Shown: positions 9,443-54,447 of the stretch, piece after piece
Layout: the number at the start of each line of letters is the position of its first letter
How positions within the stretch are numbered: position 1 is the stretch's first letter
Origin: Caenorhabditis elegans
Taxonomy: Eukaryota; Nematoda; Chromadorea; Rhabditida; Rhabditidae
DNA: 64,000 nucleotides
Direction of reading: 5' to 3'
NCBI RefSeq assembly: GCF_000002985.6
Contig: NC_003281.10
Span: 4,092,001-4,156,000, forward strand
Program-made: the position numbers and the translations under genes
Notes under the pieces: model-generated
Database searches by the model: none
What the model saw: only the letters and a program-made list of their open reading frames with translations
Told to the model about the DNA's origin: nothing

Positions 9443-12400
9443 TGATTCATATTTATATTTTTTGATGATGTTTTCTGTTTCATGAAAATATCGTTATTAG
9501 ATCAATTTTGAACATTGTTTCATTCAAATGAAAATAGGAGGTTAGGTTACGATTTTCAAAGAATCAAAAATAATTCTAGTTTCTAAGAAGTTTAAAACAA
9601 GATTTGGAAAATTCTAATAAGTCAAGTTAAGTTAGGTATATTATGATATGAGTTCATAAAGTTTTTTTTAATTGCCGATTTTTGATACATGATTCTTTTT
9701 TTTTTCGCATATCTAGTACTTTTTTGCGACGTTTTTATACTTTCAATGGTCGCAATTGTTCTGAAAAATTTATTTGAAAAATTCCAGAAAATCTCAAAAA
9801 AAAAACTGGAACCAAATGAATATTTTTAAAAATTTAACCGATCTTTTATTGAATTTTATAGATTTTCGTACGATAAAAAGTTTAAATTTATATAACTTTA
9901 ATTGAAATTAGTACCAAAAAAATTCCATAAATTATTTGACCAGACAGATTATTTGGAAAGTATGCTCTGTGTGTATTTCGTTCTGAAAAACTTTTACATG
10001 GCGGGACTCACCAAATATAAGGTGTGCTTGTTTAAGTTTGGAACTTCTTTTTCAAGACCAGCCAATAAATTTGAATTCAAAAAAAACTATTTCAAAAATT
10101 CAAAAAACCGAGTAAGGTAAGAACCCAAAAAAACTAGAAGATTAAAAATCTGAAACTACCAAAGTTAGACAAAGTGAGAAATTTTTAGTGTAACATCAAC
10201 AATCGCATAGAAGATAAGAATCCGACGGAAAGAGATGAAGAGAAAAGAATGGTTTTCTCGAGACTATAAATTCAGAATTGTAGATCTTAAACAGAGATTA
10301 TTTAAAGCTGAAAGTGAGAGAACTGACATGTTACGTCATTTGGTGAATTGAATGGAAATACGAAATAATGTATGCGGTTTTATATTAAAAAAATATTGGT
10401 CAGAAGTCATTGGAATTTGAAATGAAACGTTTTGAACAAGAATGGATTTGAAAAAAAAACAGAAACAAATTCAGGTGGGAGCCAATTTCCAACTGTCTTG
10501 TGATTCATGTGACAGTTTTTTTTAATCCAAATTCAAATGATTTTGAGAGGCTATGGTCTAGAACTTCGAGGGAAAATTATTTAAAACCGTTCATATGATG
10601 CAAAATGTTTTATTAAATTTTTTAACTTTACAGTCGAAAAATTTGAATTGATCACAATTCGTTCACACCTACCATTATTCCTGAAATCGACAAAAACATA
10701 TTTTTCCTCGGAATTTTGAAGTTTGTATTAATTTTGCAGAAGGAAATTTAAAGCGGGGTGATAAAAAGTGTCTAAATTAAAATATTGCCAACTTTTTGTC
10801 GCAGCAGCTGAGAAATTTCTTTCCACTGAATCATTACTTTATTTTGCATAAAATTTCCAAGTTGAAAATGGTTCAAAAAATATATATTCAGGGCGCAGAG
10901 AAGGCAATGGGAAGGGCGGTTGAGAGACGACTCAGACACAATTCAAACTGATGGAATTTTTACCTAGAAGTCTATAGATGAGAATGCCCTTTTGTTATCT
11001 GCAAATTCCACGAAAATTTGGCATTTCTGAGGAAAATTATGAATGCTTGCTAACTAGGAAAATAACATTTTGGAACGAAAAACACATTTAACGAATATAT
11101 TTTCTCAAAAAAGTAGTTTTACTGAGTTGATAGACCATGACGACTTGGATTTCAGATAACGTCTTAATCACAGGCAGCTTCTATTTTCAGTTAACGAATA
11201 GTGAAAGTGAGAGAATACCTCCACGACGTTTCCCATTCCTTGAGAATTTGGAAGACATCAAAATTGTGAATATTCTGAATAATATATCAGTCATCATCTT
11301 TCTTCTCATTCCTCTCATCTCTCTCTTCCACCAATTTTGCATACTCTAACTCAATTATGCGTTCGCTTCTCATCTAGAGAGCATCCCTCATTTCTTCTCC
11401 GTTTCTCTTTCAAATTAAAATTCATTTATTTTTATTTTCCTAAAACGATACTTGCTACAATTGTTTAAGTTTTAAACACACCGATTACTAAAAAAATCAT
11501 TTTGATGTTTTTTTGTGAAAATAAAAAAAAAATTGTGAATGATTTTATCAAAATCAAGTTTGCAAAAATGTTTATATAGTTTCGTCATTTTTGCGCTTTC
11601 CGGGTTTATTAATTGAATTTGCTATATTTTTTGTTTTATGTTTATATTTTATATTTTTCATAATTTGAAAACCGTGTGTCAATAAATTTTCAGACATTTT
11701 TCCAAGGATATAGAACGTCTTCAGACTACAAATAAATAAAAATAGTTCCCCAACATTTCCAAAAACTTCTCACTTTCAGAATTTCTTCAAATCTTTCTAA
11801 TTTAATAGCTAATATGATAGCTAACAATATTTTTTCAAAAAAAAAAAAACTATTCTTAACACATCAAGGGAGAGCAGGTGCAAGTAGGTTGTACTGGAGC
11901 TCCAGATTGTACAAAATTGTGAGAGCAAGTCCAATAAGGAAATAGTTATAGTTAATTTTTTGATTTTCTGTTTCAATTCTCCTGCAAAAATTAATTTTTC
12001 AAAATCATGCCCATCTGGTGTCCAGATGACATGTTTCTCATTCGATGTTAGGGCGATTTTCATGAAACTGATAAAAATGTTCCAGTTTTGCACGTCTTTT
12101 CAAAACCTTCAAAAAGTCTGCAAAGTAGGTTCAAACCAAATATAATTATACCTATACTTCTTGACCCTTTCGGCTTCTGGTCTTTTTTACTTTTCCGTGC
12201 CTTTTGTTCCCATATATATTTGAATGCATGGCTCACAGAGCCTTTGGCCCCTCCCTCATTTCTATTTTCACCTCGTCATTCAATTGAGACCGCCCGTTTC
12301 ACTCGATTTATTATTCATTTTGCCATAAATCGAGGTGTGATGTTAAAAATGCAAAAATAGAGGTGGTGGTAGAAGAAAATTCAAAAAATTATTGACATTT

Positions 12401-13309
12401 TATTTTTTTTCCAGTTCCTAGAAAAAATGGTGGTGGCTGTGAATCCCAGCTACGCGTGGCATGAGAGGAAAAAAAATTTCTTGCTGAATTGAAACACCCA
12501 AGTAATAATCACAAGATAGGTGAAAAATAGGATATACATATCTATCAAGAATTTCCTGGTAGAATTTCCAAATTTTCGATAGTTTCAGAGAAAATCGAAG
12601 CCCAAAAGTCTTAAAAGAGACCGATTGCTTCACAGAGAACATTCAAAAACATCCTAAAAATCAATAATTCACAGTCTCTCAATTCTCTTTTTCAATCTAA
12701 ACCCCTCTGCTTTACTCTATTTCTCTACAAAAAGAAGTCGTAAATCAAGAGCAGATGGTCACTCCTCAATGAACTGGATGACCATCATTGCCTCCGAAAT
12801 TTTCCGCGCATTTTTGACGACGTTTTGATGTTTTACTGCCCGTTTACTGCACAAATATTTTAGTTTTTTTTGTGTTTGTGTTTTGTTGGAAAAATCGGAA
12901 AAAAACAAAAAATTAATTCGTAGGTCCTATTCTTTATAAAAAACTCCACATATAAGGTTCCCATTGTAGGCAGGCATAGCATGATACGTGCCTGCCTACA
13001 TATAAAACTAAAACCCCCATTCAAAAAGTCACGTGCTCTCTGAGCCTCTAAATTCTCAGCAATTATCCTAATTAATCAGCCACCCGACAATATTGTTTCG
13101 TAAATAGAGAGACATAGAGTAGTCACAAAGACTCAAAGATTTGATTGGTCGCCGACATGCTCTAAAATGTGAGAGCTTAATTATTCACTGAGTTTCCGGG
13201 CTTTTGTTAAAAGGCAACTCTTCCAATGAGTTTTGGTATGTGTTTTACTTTTTTGCTTCAATTTTTATTTTTTCCTAATTCTTGAAAAAATTATATTGTA
13301 AGCCCTTCT

Positions 13310-13800
13310 CTGGCCCGATGTTTTCCTGAAAAGTGGTAGATCAAACCATAGTCCAGCAATTTCTAGAACTTGCCCATATCTTTCCAAAAGCTTTTCACAC
13401 TTTCCAGATGTTTCTAGAAATTTTCCAAGTAACTCCGACGATTCGCGAAAGTTCAAAAAATGCTTAAAATGTCGAGAACATTCTAGACGTTTCCAGAAAA
13501 CTTTCAAACCTCCCAGAAGTTTCTCTAATATTCCAAATTAAAAAAATTCGTGAACTTTCCAGAATTTTTTAGTAATTTCCGTAATTTTTATAGAACTTTA
13601 CAGATTTTTCTAGATTTTTCAAATCTTTCAGGCTATTTCCGGACTTTCAGAAATTTCTCGAATTTTCCAGAAGTGCATAGAATTTTTCCAACACTTTCAG
13701 GCGATTTCCGACGTTCAAAAAGGTGAATAAAATTTTCAGAATTATTTTAAAACTTCTGAAGGTTCTAAATGTTTCCTAACTTTTCATAATTTTTTGAATC
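13310..13800. repeat. Degenerate short repeats with TTTCCAGA/TTCTAGAA core
   Basis: The sequence repeatedly returns to TTTCCAGAAG, TTTCTAGAA and AATTTTCC at spacings of roughly 20-35 nt. It looks like a diverged minisatellite. Confidence 0.5.
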
Positions 13801-14429
13801 TTTCGGATAGGTACTGTCAAAATGCATTATATGAGCTTCTCCTACTTCTAACTTCTTCGAATGCAACATGTTCTTCCTCAAAAGTACAAACATCGCAAAT
13901 AAACGTATAACATTCCAATCATAAATTCAGTCCATTTTTCAATTTTTCTCCAGTTTACATTCACTCACACACACCTTAACCCACTTTTCGCTTACTTTTA
14001 AATTCAATTTTTTGCTGTTTTTCGGCTCTAGTTTTCCGCGAAAAAATTCCACAGGAATTTATCTCGAAACTCCATCTTTTCTTTTTATCCCTTATACTAC
14101 TAAAGGAGAAGAACACCAAATGACGCTATTTCGTTGTCGTTTTCCCAAGTCCTCAATAGAAAAATTGAAGGAAAAAATGGAAAAAAGGAGCTGATTTATG
14201 AAGGTCTTTTTGGTTTTTATGTTGGTTTTTTATCTGGGAACTGCAAAAAAAAGTTTCTCGTCGCTTTTTTTTGGCTTTAAATTTTTTGGGAAATAAATTT
14301 TTTTCATTTTCCTTTCCGACTCTAATATGACTGAAGAGATGTGCGCCTTTGAAATTTTTTTGGATAATTTAAAAATTGTTATGAAAAATTACTGAAGGTG
14401 CACATTTCAGTTCAAATTTTCAAAAAATC

Positions 14430-15090
14430 CTCGTAGGCATACATACCTTTAGGCGGACTATATAGTTCCCCAGTTCAAATTTAATTGAAACTATGAATTC
14501 GAAAAATCTACACACTTAGCCCCTGAATTTACGCCAAAATGACAGTAGACATTCATCAGGTATATAGCCATTCATCAGGTATATAGCCGTGAAGATATGC
14601 CTGCATGGGAAAAAATCTTTGCGTAGGCCCGATTAGGCTTACCTACATACTTTCGGGTCCGCCTATGCTTGCCTCATGCCTGACCTCGTACGTATTAGTC
14701 CGTTTTAGTTAAACATGGATAGGCGGTAGACAAGCACGTACGCCTGCATGTAGGCAGATACAGGCAAAAAAATAACCGTTTCCAAAATATGAGAGTGGTC
14801 AACTCAAACACAAATTGTGTGATGTTCTCGTGGGCACAAAAGTGCCTGCCTACCTACCTTCAGGACTATGCTTACCTCGTGGCTAAACGCGTGATGAGCT
14901 ATTGCCATTTTGCCTGCCTACCTTCCTTCCCTTTGCCTGCTCACCTACCTTCTGATTGCCATTAAAAAAACTCTCCCCAGATTCAGAAAATTGAATACAA
15001 AGTTAGAAATGCTCAAACTTTACCTGAATCCGTGCCAAACTACAGGCAATGAGCGATAAGTAGGTAGGAAGACAGGCAGGCATACAGAGC
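14430..15090. repeat. Clusters of TAGGCAGG/CCTGCCTA motif
   Basis: CCTGCCTACC and its complement GGTAGGCAGG, with many one-base variants, occur in both orientations here. Similar clusters lie at about 12965-13005, 16855-16900, 17210-17390, 17845-18125, 18950-19100, 34985-35125, 45545-45680, 53430-53690 and 56250-56400. A perfect 19-bp tandem duplication lies at 14551-14588. Confidence 0.6.
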
Positions 15091-16737
15091 AATAGTATTG
15101 TGAAACAATAATTTTAAACTTTAATATTTGATCTCTGTAAAATAAATGAATATTTCTACGTCACATCGTAATTGCTCAGTTTTGCAACAGACTTTTTACG
15201 TCACGAATAACAAGCCTAGACTATAAATAGAGGATGAAAAATGGAACATATTCAAAAAAGTTTGAAAATTCCTTTTTTGTCTATTTCTCCACACTCTATT
15301 GTCAAATGTGTTCCTCTTTCTCCTATTTTTAAACATCCATTCTATCCCATCATCTTCATTTTTTTTTCTAGAAGAGAAAGAGATAGACTTGTGTATGAGT
15401 GGTGCCGGGGATGAGTAGTATAAATTGGATTTAGTTAGTGTTGGTAGTGGGTTTTTTTTGCTCGCTGCTCTCACTCTGGGTGTCTTAGTTTTTATAAACT
15501 CTTTTTTGTTTTTTCACGCTACTTTCCCGGTCAACTTGATCATCTAGGTGTTTTTTGTATTAAAAGCGAATTAAAGAAGTACCTAGCCGCAAAATTATGT
15601 AATTTATGAGCCAAGATTACGGTAACCGGTCTTGACACGACAAATGTATGTGAAATCCAAAAAGGTGTGCACCTTTAAAGAGTGCTGTAACTTTTGTTGC
15701 TGCGGAGTTTTCATGAATTTTTCAATGTTTGTTGATCCAAAATTTTTTATATTAGTCATTTCCTACTAAAGTTTTAATCTTTTAATCAAACCCCCTTTTC
15801 CCATTCAAGATCATAAAACCAGAAAGAAAGCTTAAAAGCTTCCACCTGAACGAACTTCGACCCGAAATTCGACACCACGGGCACCTAGTGCTTTCGACTC
15901 CTTCCAATTACTCTATATGCAGATATTCAACTGAAATTCGAGAATTTGTGGGCTCCACTCGTATTTTGAAGGGCCACTGAAGGAAGTAGTAAAAAGGAGG
16001 TCTCGTGACAAGCATTTTGAAATTTTTTTTTTGGTGTAAATTGTCAACAGGATATAGGTGACATTTCAATTGCCGAGTTTGAGCTTTTTCCCACTAGACA
16101 CTTTAGCGACCAATCAACGACGTTGGCCACTCCCCTTCAACAATGATGATTGGTTACCTATATCTAATTACCTATATACAAACTAATTTCAATTTCCAGA
16201 ATCAAAAAGTGTTCCTTTTTTTTCGAAATTTCCATCATTTGTCATTTCTCTCCTTTCAGATCTCTGGCTCGTCATCTTGTTTTGTTTTGTTTTCCTCCGT
16301 AATGATCTCTCCTCTCGTTTTTTTCTGTTGTCAGCACAAGTCATTTGTCAATCCTATGAGGTCCCGCACCCCTTGGAACTAACAATGTTTTCCTTCTTAA
16401 TCTGCTGCCACTAAGCTCACTCGGGTCTTTGCATTATTTGAGATGGGGAGCTTGAGCTAATATAATTTTTAAAAATTCAAAGTTTGAATGTTTTCGAAAT
16501 TGAGAGCAATTTTGGATGTTCAGAAACTCTACACTATTGGGGATTTTTAATCTGATGGGAAGTTTTTAATTTGATAACTTAACGATCATGAGAGAAAACT
16601 CTCCAAAAATTTTATATAAATGCATTAAAAAAGAAAAATGCGAAAAAAGTGAGTTTACCCAAAAATAAGTTCATCCGGGCTTAAAAGTTCAAATTTTTAG
16701 CTACTTTTCTCTATTTTTTTCTGGTAGATAGGCATGT

Positions 16738-16752
16738 CCCCCCCCCCCCCCC
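16738..16752. repeat. Poly-C tract (15 C)
   Basis: An uninterrupted run of 15 C lies in AT-rich DNA. The complementary G run can form a G-quadruplex. Confidence 0.9.
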
Positions 16753-17844
16753 ACTACGGACTACTCGGACTACTGATTATTTGCATTTTGGCGTGAGGCG
16801 GCTCGTTTTTGCAGCGCCCGACATTTCCTGGATTTTGCGACTTATCACTGAACATGTAAGGCAGTAGGCACGCAGGTAGGCACGAGCAGGTCACTTTAAA
16901 GTCAAAGAGGCAAACATTCTTGTGCCTTCTTAAAATATGTTTCTCAAACGACTATAACAAACCGAAAGCTACAAGTTGATAATTTTTAATTACAAAAAAA
17001 ATTTTGCTTCTCAAGTTCTGGTTCTTCCTCGAAAAGAATGACGCCATCCCATTTGGACGCTCATCTTCATTTCTTCAAAAAGCAAAGAACTTTGATGTGA
17101 AGGCAGAAAAAAGTAAAAATAAAATAAGGAGGGGCTCTCATCCGTGGTTCCCTTTTTGGTTTTTGCACTTTAACGTTAGTTGTCTTGTTGATCATCTTTC
17201 GCCTTTTCTAGTGTAGCCTACATGGCTACCTGCCTATGTGCCTACTTGCCTTAAATCCAGCCTACGCTTCTACTACGTGTGCACTAAAGCTTTGATTGGC
17301 ACATTTCAAGTTTCAAATGAGAATATGCTCTGTGCTTTCATGTAGGAACATGACAGGCGTAGGTCATCAGCGAGGCAGGCAGGTCTATGAAATTATAATT
17401 CGAGTTATGCTTTTCTCTGCTCCACTAAATCTCTGCGACACCTTCTCTATCTCTTCCTCACTCCAATTTCCATTCGAAAACCAAGCGGAGCGTAACCGAA
17501 CAAATGTAACCTGTGTTTGTATAAAGAGAGTGAAAAAGAACTAGAGGAACCCAATAAAAAGTGTCCAAAAATGGGAAATTTCGAGAAAAGTGGCGAAAAA
17601 AAAGAAGTGCCTCATTTTTTATTGAGTTTCACACTCTGAAAATTGAAAAAAGTTGTCTAGGAGAGGGACCGGCTCAACTGGGAAGTTTACTTTTTCAATG
17701 GGAATTACAGAATAGAACTAGGCATGTTAAATATATAGGCACATAAATTCCTAACTTTTTTCTTTCAAGATTACCTATGCCTGCGTCAGGGCTGCTATAA
17801 AAATATATAAGCGTGAAAGAAATCATTTGAAACTAGTAAACTAT

Positions 17845-18125
17845 AAATAAGAAAGGCAAGACAGATAGGTAGGCAAATGTATTTCAGGTAATTAATGAGA
17901 CAAGTAGGCAGGCACTAGTAGGCAGCCATGCACACAGACATGAGGCAGGCAGTTTGTCAGGCACTTACAAGGTTGGTAGGCATTGCATATGTATGCCGGC
18001 ACGTAGGTGTAAGGCAGGTAGACATTTGGCAGACAGGTAGACATGACGCAGGTATGCATTAGGAACGCAGGTAAGCAGAAACGTAGGCATGTAGGCATCA
18101 GCAGGCAAGCAGGCATGAGACAACC
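17845..18125. repeat. Dense GTAGGCAG minisatellite-like block
   Basis: About 280 bp is almost wholly built from GTAGGCA, GGCAGGCA and GCAGGTA variants with an irregular 8-14 nt period. It is the densest block of this family in the window. Confidence 0.65.
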
Positions 18126-20982
18126 ATCAGTATTTTAGCCACGTCATGTGCTGTTGCTGTACTTTGCTTCTGGATATCCTTTTCCTTCTTTTTTTTTGAC
18201 CACTGTCCTACCTCGTGTCTCCATAGATCCCTTCTCCTCTGCATCTCCCCATAAAACAATAGGTTCACCTTTTTCTAGACACAACTTTAGGGTGAAATTA
18301 AGCGTTAACAGGCAAGTACGCTCCACCCACTTTTCCCCTCTTCTCTTTCCCCCAATTGTTGCAACACCACCATCTTTGCACTTTGTGGTTCCGAGCAATT
18401 TTAGAGATTTTTGGGTTTATATTAATTTTAAAAATTGGTATTTACCACCTAAATTTTTGCGATATTGAAGTTCCATTTAAAAGTTTAACAAAAATTTAAA
18501 TTTGCCGCCGAAAGTTTTGGAAAACTGTGATAATTTCTTGTCTGCAAGATTGCCTGACTTGTGCCTACTGCCAGAAATTCGTAAATCTAGTTTTCCAGAA
18601 ATTCTGCTTCCGAGCTTTCTTCTTTTCTTTTTTTAGTCTTTCCTGTCACCTTGCATTGAACAGCTAATAAATTTCCAAAACTCTAGTCATTTGCTACTTA
18701 AATATTTTCCATCTAAATCCATAGATTATAAGCAGTGATAAGACGTCTCCATTTTGCCTTTTCGCTGTGTTACACATCAACCAACCACAACCATTCGCGC
18801 CCATTTTTCGTCCATTATGCACACGTCAAATATGTGCTTTGAATTCGTGCATCTTCTTTCTTTTTTTCTTATTCTTTGACGTTTTCAAAACTTCACATTA
18901 TTAGAATTTTAAAAAAAGTTTAGTTGACCAATACCACAATTTTTCATGATAGGCAGGGCATACGTACCTGCATGCCTACTTTATGTCTGCCTGCCTATTT
19001 TCTGTATTTTGACACACATTTGAGTTTTTGGTAATTGCACAAAAAAGATTCACGTGTACTTGGTTAGTGTAGATCACAGCGTAGGAAGGTACGTAAGCAT
19101 TTACGTGCCTACATAACTGGAATTCTCTGAACCATTTGCGCCAGAATTCGGAACTTTCTGAATATTCAATTTTTTTCTTCGAAATGGTTTTTGTTACAAT
19201 TTTGTTTTTCAAAGCCCGAAATCTACCGGTCTCAAACCCCAGCTGGGGTTTACTATACAGAATGAAACATCCAACTCGGTAGATGTCGCTGCAAAACTAC
19301 AATACTTTTTGAGAAGTGTCCAAACTCTTCCAAAATATTTTCGGACACAGTTTAGTTTCTTTTAACTCTTTTGCCGCCTAACAAATAGGTCATTTTAGAC
19401 TATGAATGCAAGAGAGAGAGACGACCAGAGTTTAGCTTCCGGTTTTCTCGAATAGGCAAAAGAGACGGCGAGGATGATGCGCCGACACGACACGGATTAG
19501 ATGATGCTCTGCTTTTGCTGTGCTCGACTTTTCATTTCTTACTTTGAATTCCCCCTCTTCTTTCTTTCAAATTTTGTCAGTTTTCGAGGAAAGAGAGAGA
19601 AAGAGAATACAATCAGTTGATGGACTTTTACTTGTCTAAAAGTTCGTTCTCTTCGCTTTTTTCTTACTTTTTATAGCTCTAAACTAGAGCTTCGGTAGAT
19701 CAGATCCTTCACCTTTTCGTTCTGGATGTGTAGCCTCCCGAACATCTCAAGTAGTTTCCTGCTAAAGGTCTCATCTTACTTAACTTAAACTTTGTTAAAA
19801 GTTTCAGAATTGAAATTCATTTTCTAAGAAAGTCAACCGATTGAATATAAAAATACAATAATAGAGCCTCATTCACATTTTTAGGAATGATATCTGAAAC
19901 AGAATAAATTTGAAAACGTCTAGTTTGCACTTTCTTTTCTGATCAGAGAATCCTGCAGGAAATCCGTTGTTTCAATCAGTCTGAGTGATTACTTTTGCAC
20001 GGATTATCCGAACCTTTAAAGAAACTTTGTATAAGAAAAACAGCCACATGTCACTTTCTATTTATAAACAATAAATAGTTCTGTTCTTTTTCTGAACTAC
20101 AAAAAACGGTTTAATCTGTAAACACCTACAGTATTCCCCACTAGAACAGATTTTAAATAGATTTTCAATAAATTTTCAAAATAGTAACTTCTAAAAAGTA
20201 ACTTCCTGTTCAACTTCCTCACTACCTAAACCCTGAACTATTTCTACCTGAAAGATCATTGCCATCAACTTGCTCTCAGGTATCTATTACCATTCACCGC
20301 CCGTTTTACTACATCTCTCCGGGCGTAATTTGACACTTCTCTGCTCACCTTAATATCCATTATCCTCCGACTTTTTTTTTAGCAGTTATTGTTTTTTTTT
20401 TCAAACAATGTGGGAAATTTTTTATTAATTTCTAAAATTCTAATTAAAAATAATTATAAAAATTTTCGTTGAAAAAAAACACTTGACGGTTTACAAAACA
20501 AATTAAATTTAAAGTAAAATTTTCAAAATGGGATTTATGAATCCAAAAGACCACCAGTCTGATAAAATCCAAGAAAACCATGATTGAGACTCTCTAGTTT
20601 CATCTTCGGAAGAACAACTGTGGTGACGTGTACACATCTCTGTGTCTCACATCCATTCTATCACTAATTTTGATTTTTTATCCCCCAACTCTTTTGTCGC
20701 AAAATTTCTCTCAATCTTTATCACCCCACTCTAGTTGGATAGTGTTTTATGTGTCTGCGGACCTTTTTTCAAACATTAAAAAATCTGCAAAATTTTGACT
20801 GGTCAAGAATGGTCTACTTTTTTCAAATTAACATCATTATCCTATGTAGGAAATAGGGCGAGTGGTAAGGCGGGTAAGAGGCCCCTTGTGCCGCTTCAAA
20901 CCCAATGGAATGCTTAAAATGTAAGATATCCTATTCTATCGATTTTTTTATATTTTTCTATTAGTATTGCACCCCGAAGTAA

Positions 20983-21164
20983 ATTACAGTGCATTTTTTT
21001 CCCCACTTCTACGACTTTAAAGGCGCGCGCATTTATACAAAATGGCCCCGTCATTGGTCTCGCCACGCGCTCAACAGATCAATGGGATGCGCGTGGCGAG
21101 ACCATTGCGCGAAAATGCGCGCACCTTTAAAGTCGTAGAAGTTGGAAAAAAAATGCACTGTAAT
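20983..21164. repeat. 182-bp near-perfect hairpin element
   Basis: The left arm (from ATTACAGTGCATTTTTTT) and right arm (ending AAAAAAATGCACTGTAAT) are complementary over about 80 bp. The arms include ACTTCTACGACTTTAAAGG with its inverse, and GGTCTCGCCACGCGC with its inverse near the centre (about 21073). Only small mismatches are seen. It has the form of a MITE or foldback element and carries the GCGCCTTTAAAG arm of the dispersed family. Confidence 0.9.
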
Positions 21165-23227
21165 GTTAACCTTATTTTCTCCACCTGTGTCTATCTACTT
21201 CACTCAACTTTGTTATCTCATATCTTCGCTCTTTTTGAAGATAGCAAAACAAGTTCAAATACAAAACTATAGAACAAGTAATGACTAACGTTTTGTGAAT
21301 TGAAAATTTTTGATGAACCTTAAGACAAGCGAGCTATTGGCTGCCAAAGCCTAGAACTAATGGAGTCTTTGGCGCCAACCAATTATCGATCTACATAGGG
21401 CGTGGCTAACGTTGCTGATTAGTTGAGCCGATTTTTTTGAACTAATCTCGTTTGAAAGTCGCTGGATTTTGTTTTCCTTTTTAAAAATTTTAAATTAATT
21501 TCAACAGAATTAATAGAAACCCTACAACAAGTACAAAAGTGCTTCATTTTGAACTTTCATAATTTCAATAAAATTTCCATGAAAATCATGGCTTCATCTT
21601 CTTCATTTCTTTTCCAGTCATTCAAAAAATGATGGAGGCTGTCACCACAACACAACCGCACCTCCCCGACTCTATATCTCTGCGTCTCGCCGATTTACAT
21701 TGATCTCTAAGCGCCCAAGTTTTCACGACGATATCTTTTATACGTCTGTATTCCCTCCCGTCCGTGCTCTTCTTCTTCATTCCCGCCGGGAAACACGGAG
21801 CTCTTTTTCTTTCATCTTCGAATGAGCCAACTGTTTTTGTTACAACGTCTGCGTCTCTCGCTTTAGATGTACTCTCTCGCCATTTTGATGAATAATCACG
21901 GATCAAATGATAGATACAACAATGTGAGACGGATTCCATCTTTTTGTATCTTTTTTTGATTTTACGCAAGAATATAATTATTCAACAATTGTGGAGAAGT
22001 TTGAAAACTTTAGGTCTAGGAAATTTTGGTTTTCTCAAAGTTTATAGAAAGCTGTGCATATCTTCTATAAGTATGGCATGCCATATTAATTTTCTGGCAA
22101 CAGCTTAAATTTGATTTGCAGCCTCTATTCTTACTTTTTGGCAGTTCAGGCGAAATTTCAAATTTTATTTTAAAATCTTTTAAAAATGCTGACCATTTTT
22201 GAAAATTTATCAAATTTAAATTTTCCCCTTTGAAAATAGAAAAATCTGAAAACCCAACAGATTCAGAATTCGTTGAATTCATCATTTCATTCAATATCTT
22301 ACTTTTTTCTTTCAGAATCCAAATTAGTCTCATTCTTCCTGTGCTCCCTCCTTTCATCATCCTCCAGCTTTTCTTCTTTTTTTCATTTTGCTTTTCACAT
22401 TTTGTATCTTCAACTTATATTTGTTTATTTTTTCTTTGTCCCCTATTCTCACTTCCACAAATTATCTTGTCTGGTCCTTTTTGTTCCATCTCAACATTTA
22501 TACTTTTTCGCATGGAAATAAACAAATTTTGCAAAATAAATATGCACAATTTTTGTAGATTTACCATCATACTTAACAAACAGCATTTTTAACAAAAAAT
22601 TTATGAGAGTTGCATTCTCGCTTCTTTTCAAATATATCAATAAGTAGTTAAATACAGAATTATTTTTAAAAAAACATGCAAAAAACCAAAAAACAAACTT
22701 TTTTCGATGCAATTAAACAAAATCTGTGGGTAAAGTTTTTTAACAAATTTTAAATTATATCAAGATTTTTGAAATTCTGAATATTTTCAAACTCTTTATG
22801 GTTTTTCAGAACAAATCTAGCACGTTTTAAGAAAAATTTATGTTAATTTACTGCAAGTGTATTGTAATATAAAATAAATTAATTTGACTAACTTAAAAAT
22901 TTCTGATAAACCGAATGTTTCAAAAAAATGTGAAAAACCGAAGAATTCACAATTGCAAATAGAATATCTCAGGGAGACTGTTTTTTTGAGATTATTTTTT
23001 ATTAATTTCAAAAAATATATGACATTTTCGTAGTTTATCAGGTTCTGAAGTTGAGATGCAAATTAAAATGTAACAGAAAATATGCGTTATGTCTAATTTA
23101 TTGTCGTTCATCTCTTTTTTAAAATCCAATTTAAAATCCTGAATTTTATTTTTCATACTTCGAATCTCAAATTTTCATATTACCCAGTTATTAACGAACA
23201 CATAACTTAATTTTTTGAAATTTCCAG
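21165..23227. other. Upstream flank of the first unc-103 exon
   Basis: This flank contains a CCAAT-type palindrome (21371-21430) and a less AT-rich block (about 21610-21920) with two CTGCGTCTC motifs. AT-rich DNA with spaced A and T runs follows. A 105-codon minus-strand open frame through the block looks like chance. Confidence 0.5.
21677..21858. promoter_or_regulatory. Candidate promoter block with two CTGCGTCTC motifs
   Basis: CTGCGTCTC occurs at 21680-21688 and CTGCGTCTCT at 21849-21858, inside a locally GC-richer segment about 1.4 kb upstream of the first unc-103 exon. The reverse complement, GAGACGCAG, matches the motif reported for the worm GAGA-like factor EOR-1. Function is inferred. 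Confidence 0.4.
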
Positions 23228-23384
23228 ATGCATGACATCGACGGAGGACGCAACATCTAGAGAATCATCATTCCGTTCTCCTATTATCATTTGAAGACGT
23301 CGATTAATTTTTTGAGCAAGCAGAGGACGTCGAAAAGCAAAAAGAAGGAGGAAAAATTGTCAAAGGAATCGAGAATAGGACACC

Positions 23385-23393
<9 letters not shown>
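23228..23393 (+). CDS. unc-103: unc-103 candidate first exon encoding only Met-Arg-Ala
   Basis: After a TTTCCAG acceptor (ending 23227) comes a purine-rich 157-nt leader. ATG CGT GCG follows at 23385-23393, then a GTACGC donor. The junction is phase 0, so joining to 47286 gives [16 protein letters not shown]. This would be the most upstream start and the shortest N terminus, with a first intron of about 24 kb. The acceptor suggests either trans-splicing or an upstream non-coding exon. Confidence 0.55.

Positions 23394-54447
<31,054 letters not shown>

Larger units (their letters stand above)
9443..20982. other. Gene-poor 11.5 kb region
   Basis: I find no supportable exons. Contents are AT-rich DNA with A/T runs (9.6-12 kb), degenerate TTTCCAGA-type repeats (about 13310-13800), several clusters of a TAGGCAGG-like motif, a poly-C tract at 16738-16752, a short CCAATCA palindrome (16106-16155) and an inverted repeat (19222-19290). 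It probably includes far-upstream regulatory DNA of unc-103, by position only. Confidence 0.5.

Noticed and set aside
10235..10348. Short plus-strand ORF (MKRKEWFSRDYKF...) with helical C terminus
   Set aside because: Only 37 codons. The only possible acceptor (GCATAG) is weak and no partner exon could be joined. It may be a remnant linked to the 9068 ORF.
21622..21969. 105-115 codon minus-strand open frame
   Set aside because: No recognisable domain, odd composition and no splice or trans-splice signal at the start. The GC-richer DNA and GAGACGCAG motifs explain the lack of stops.
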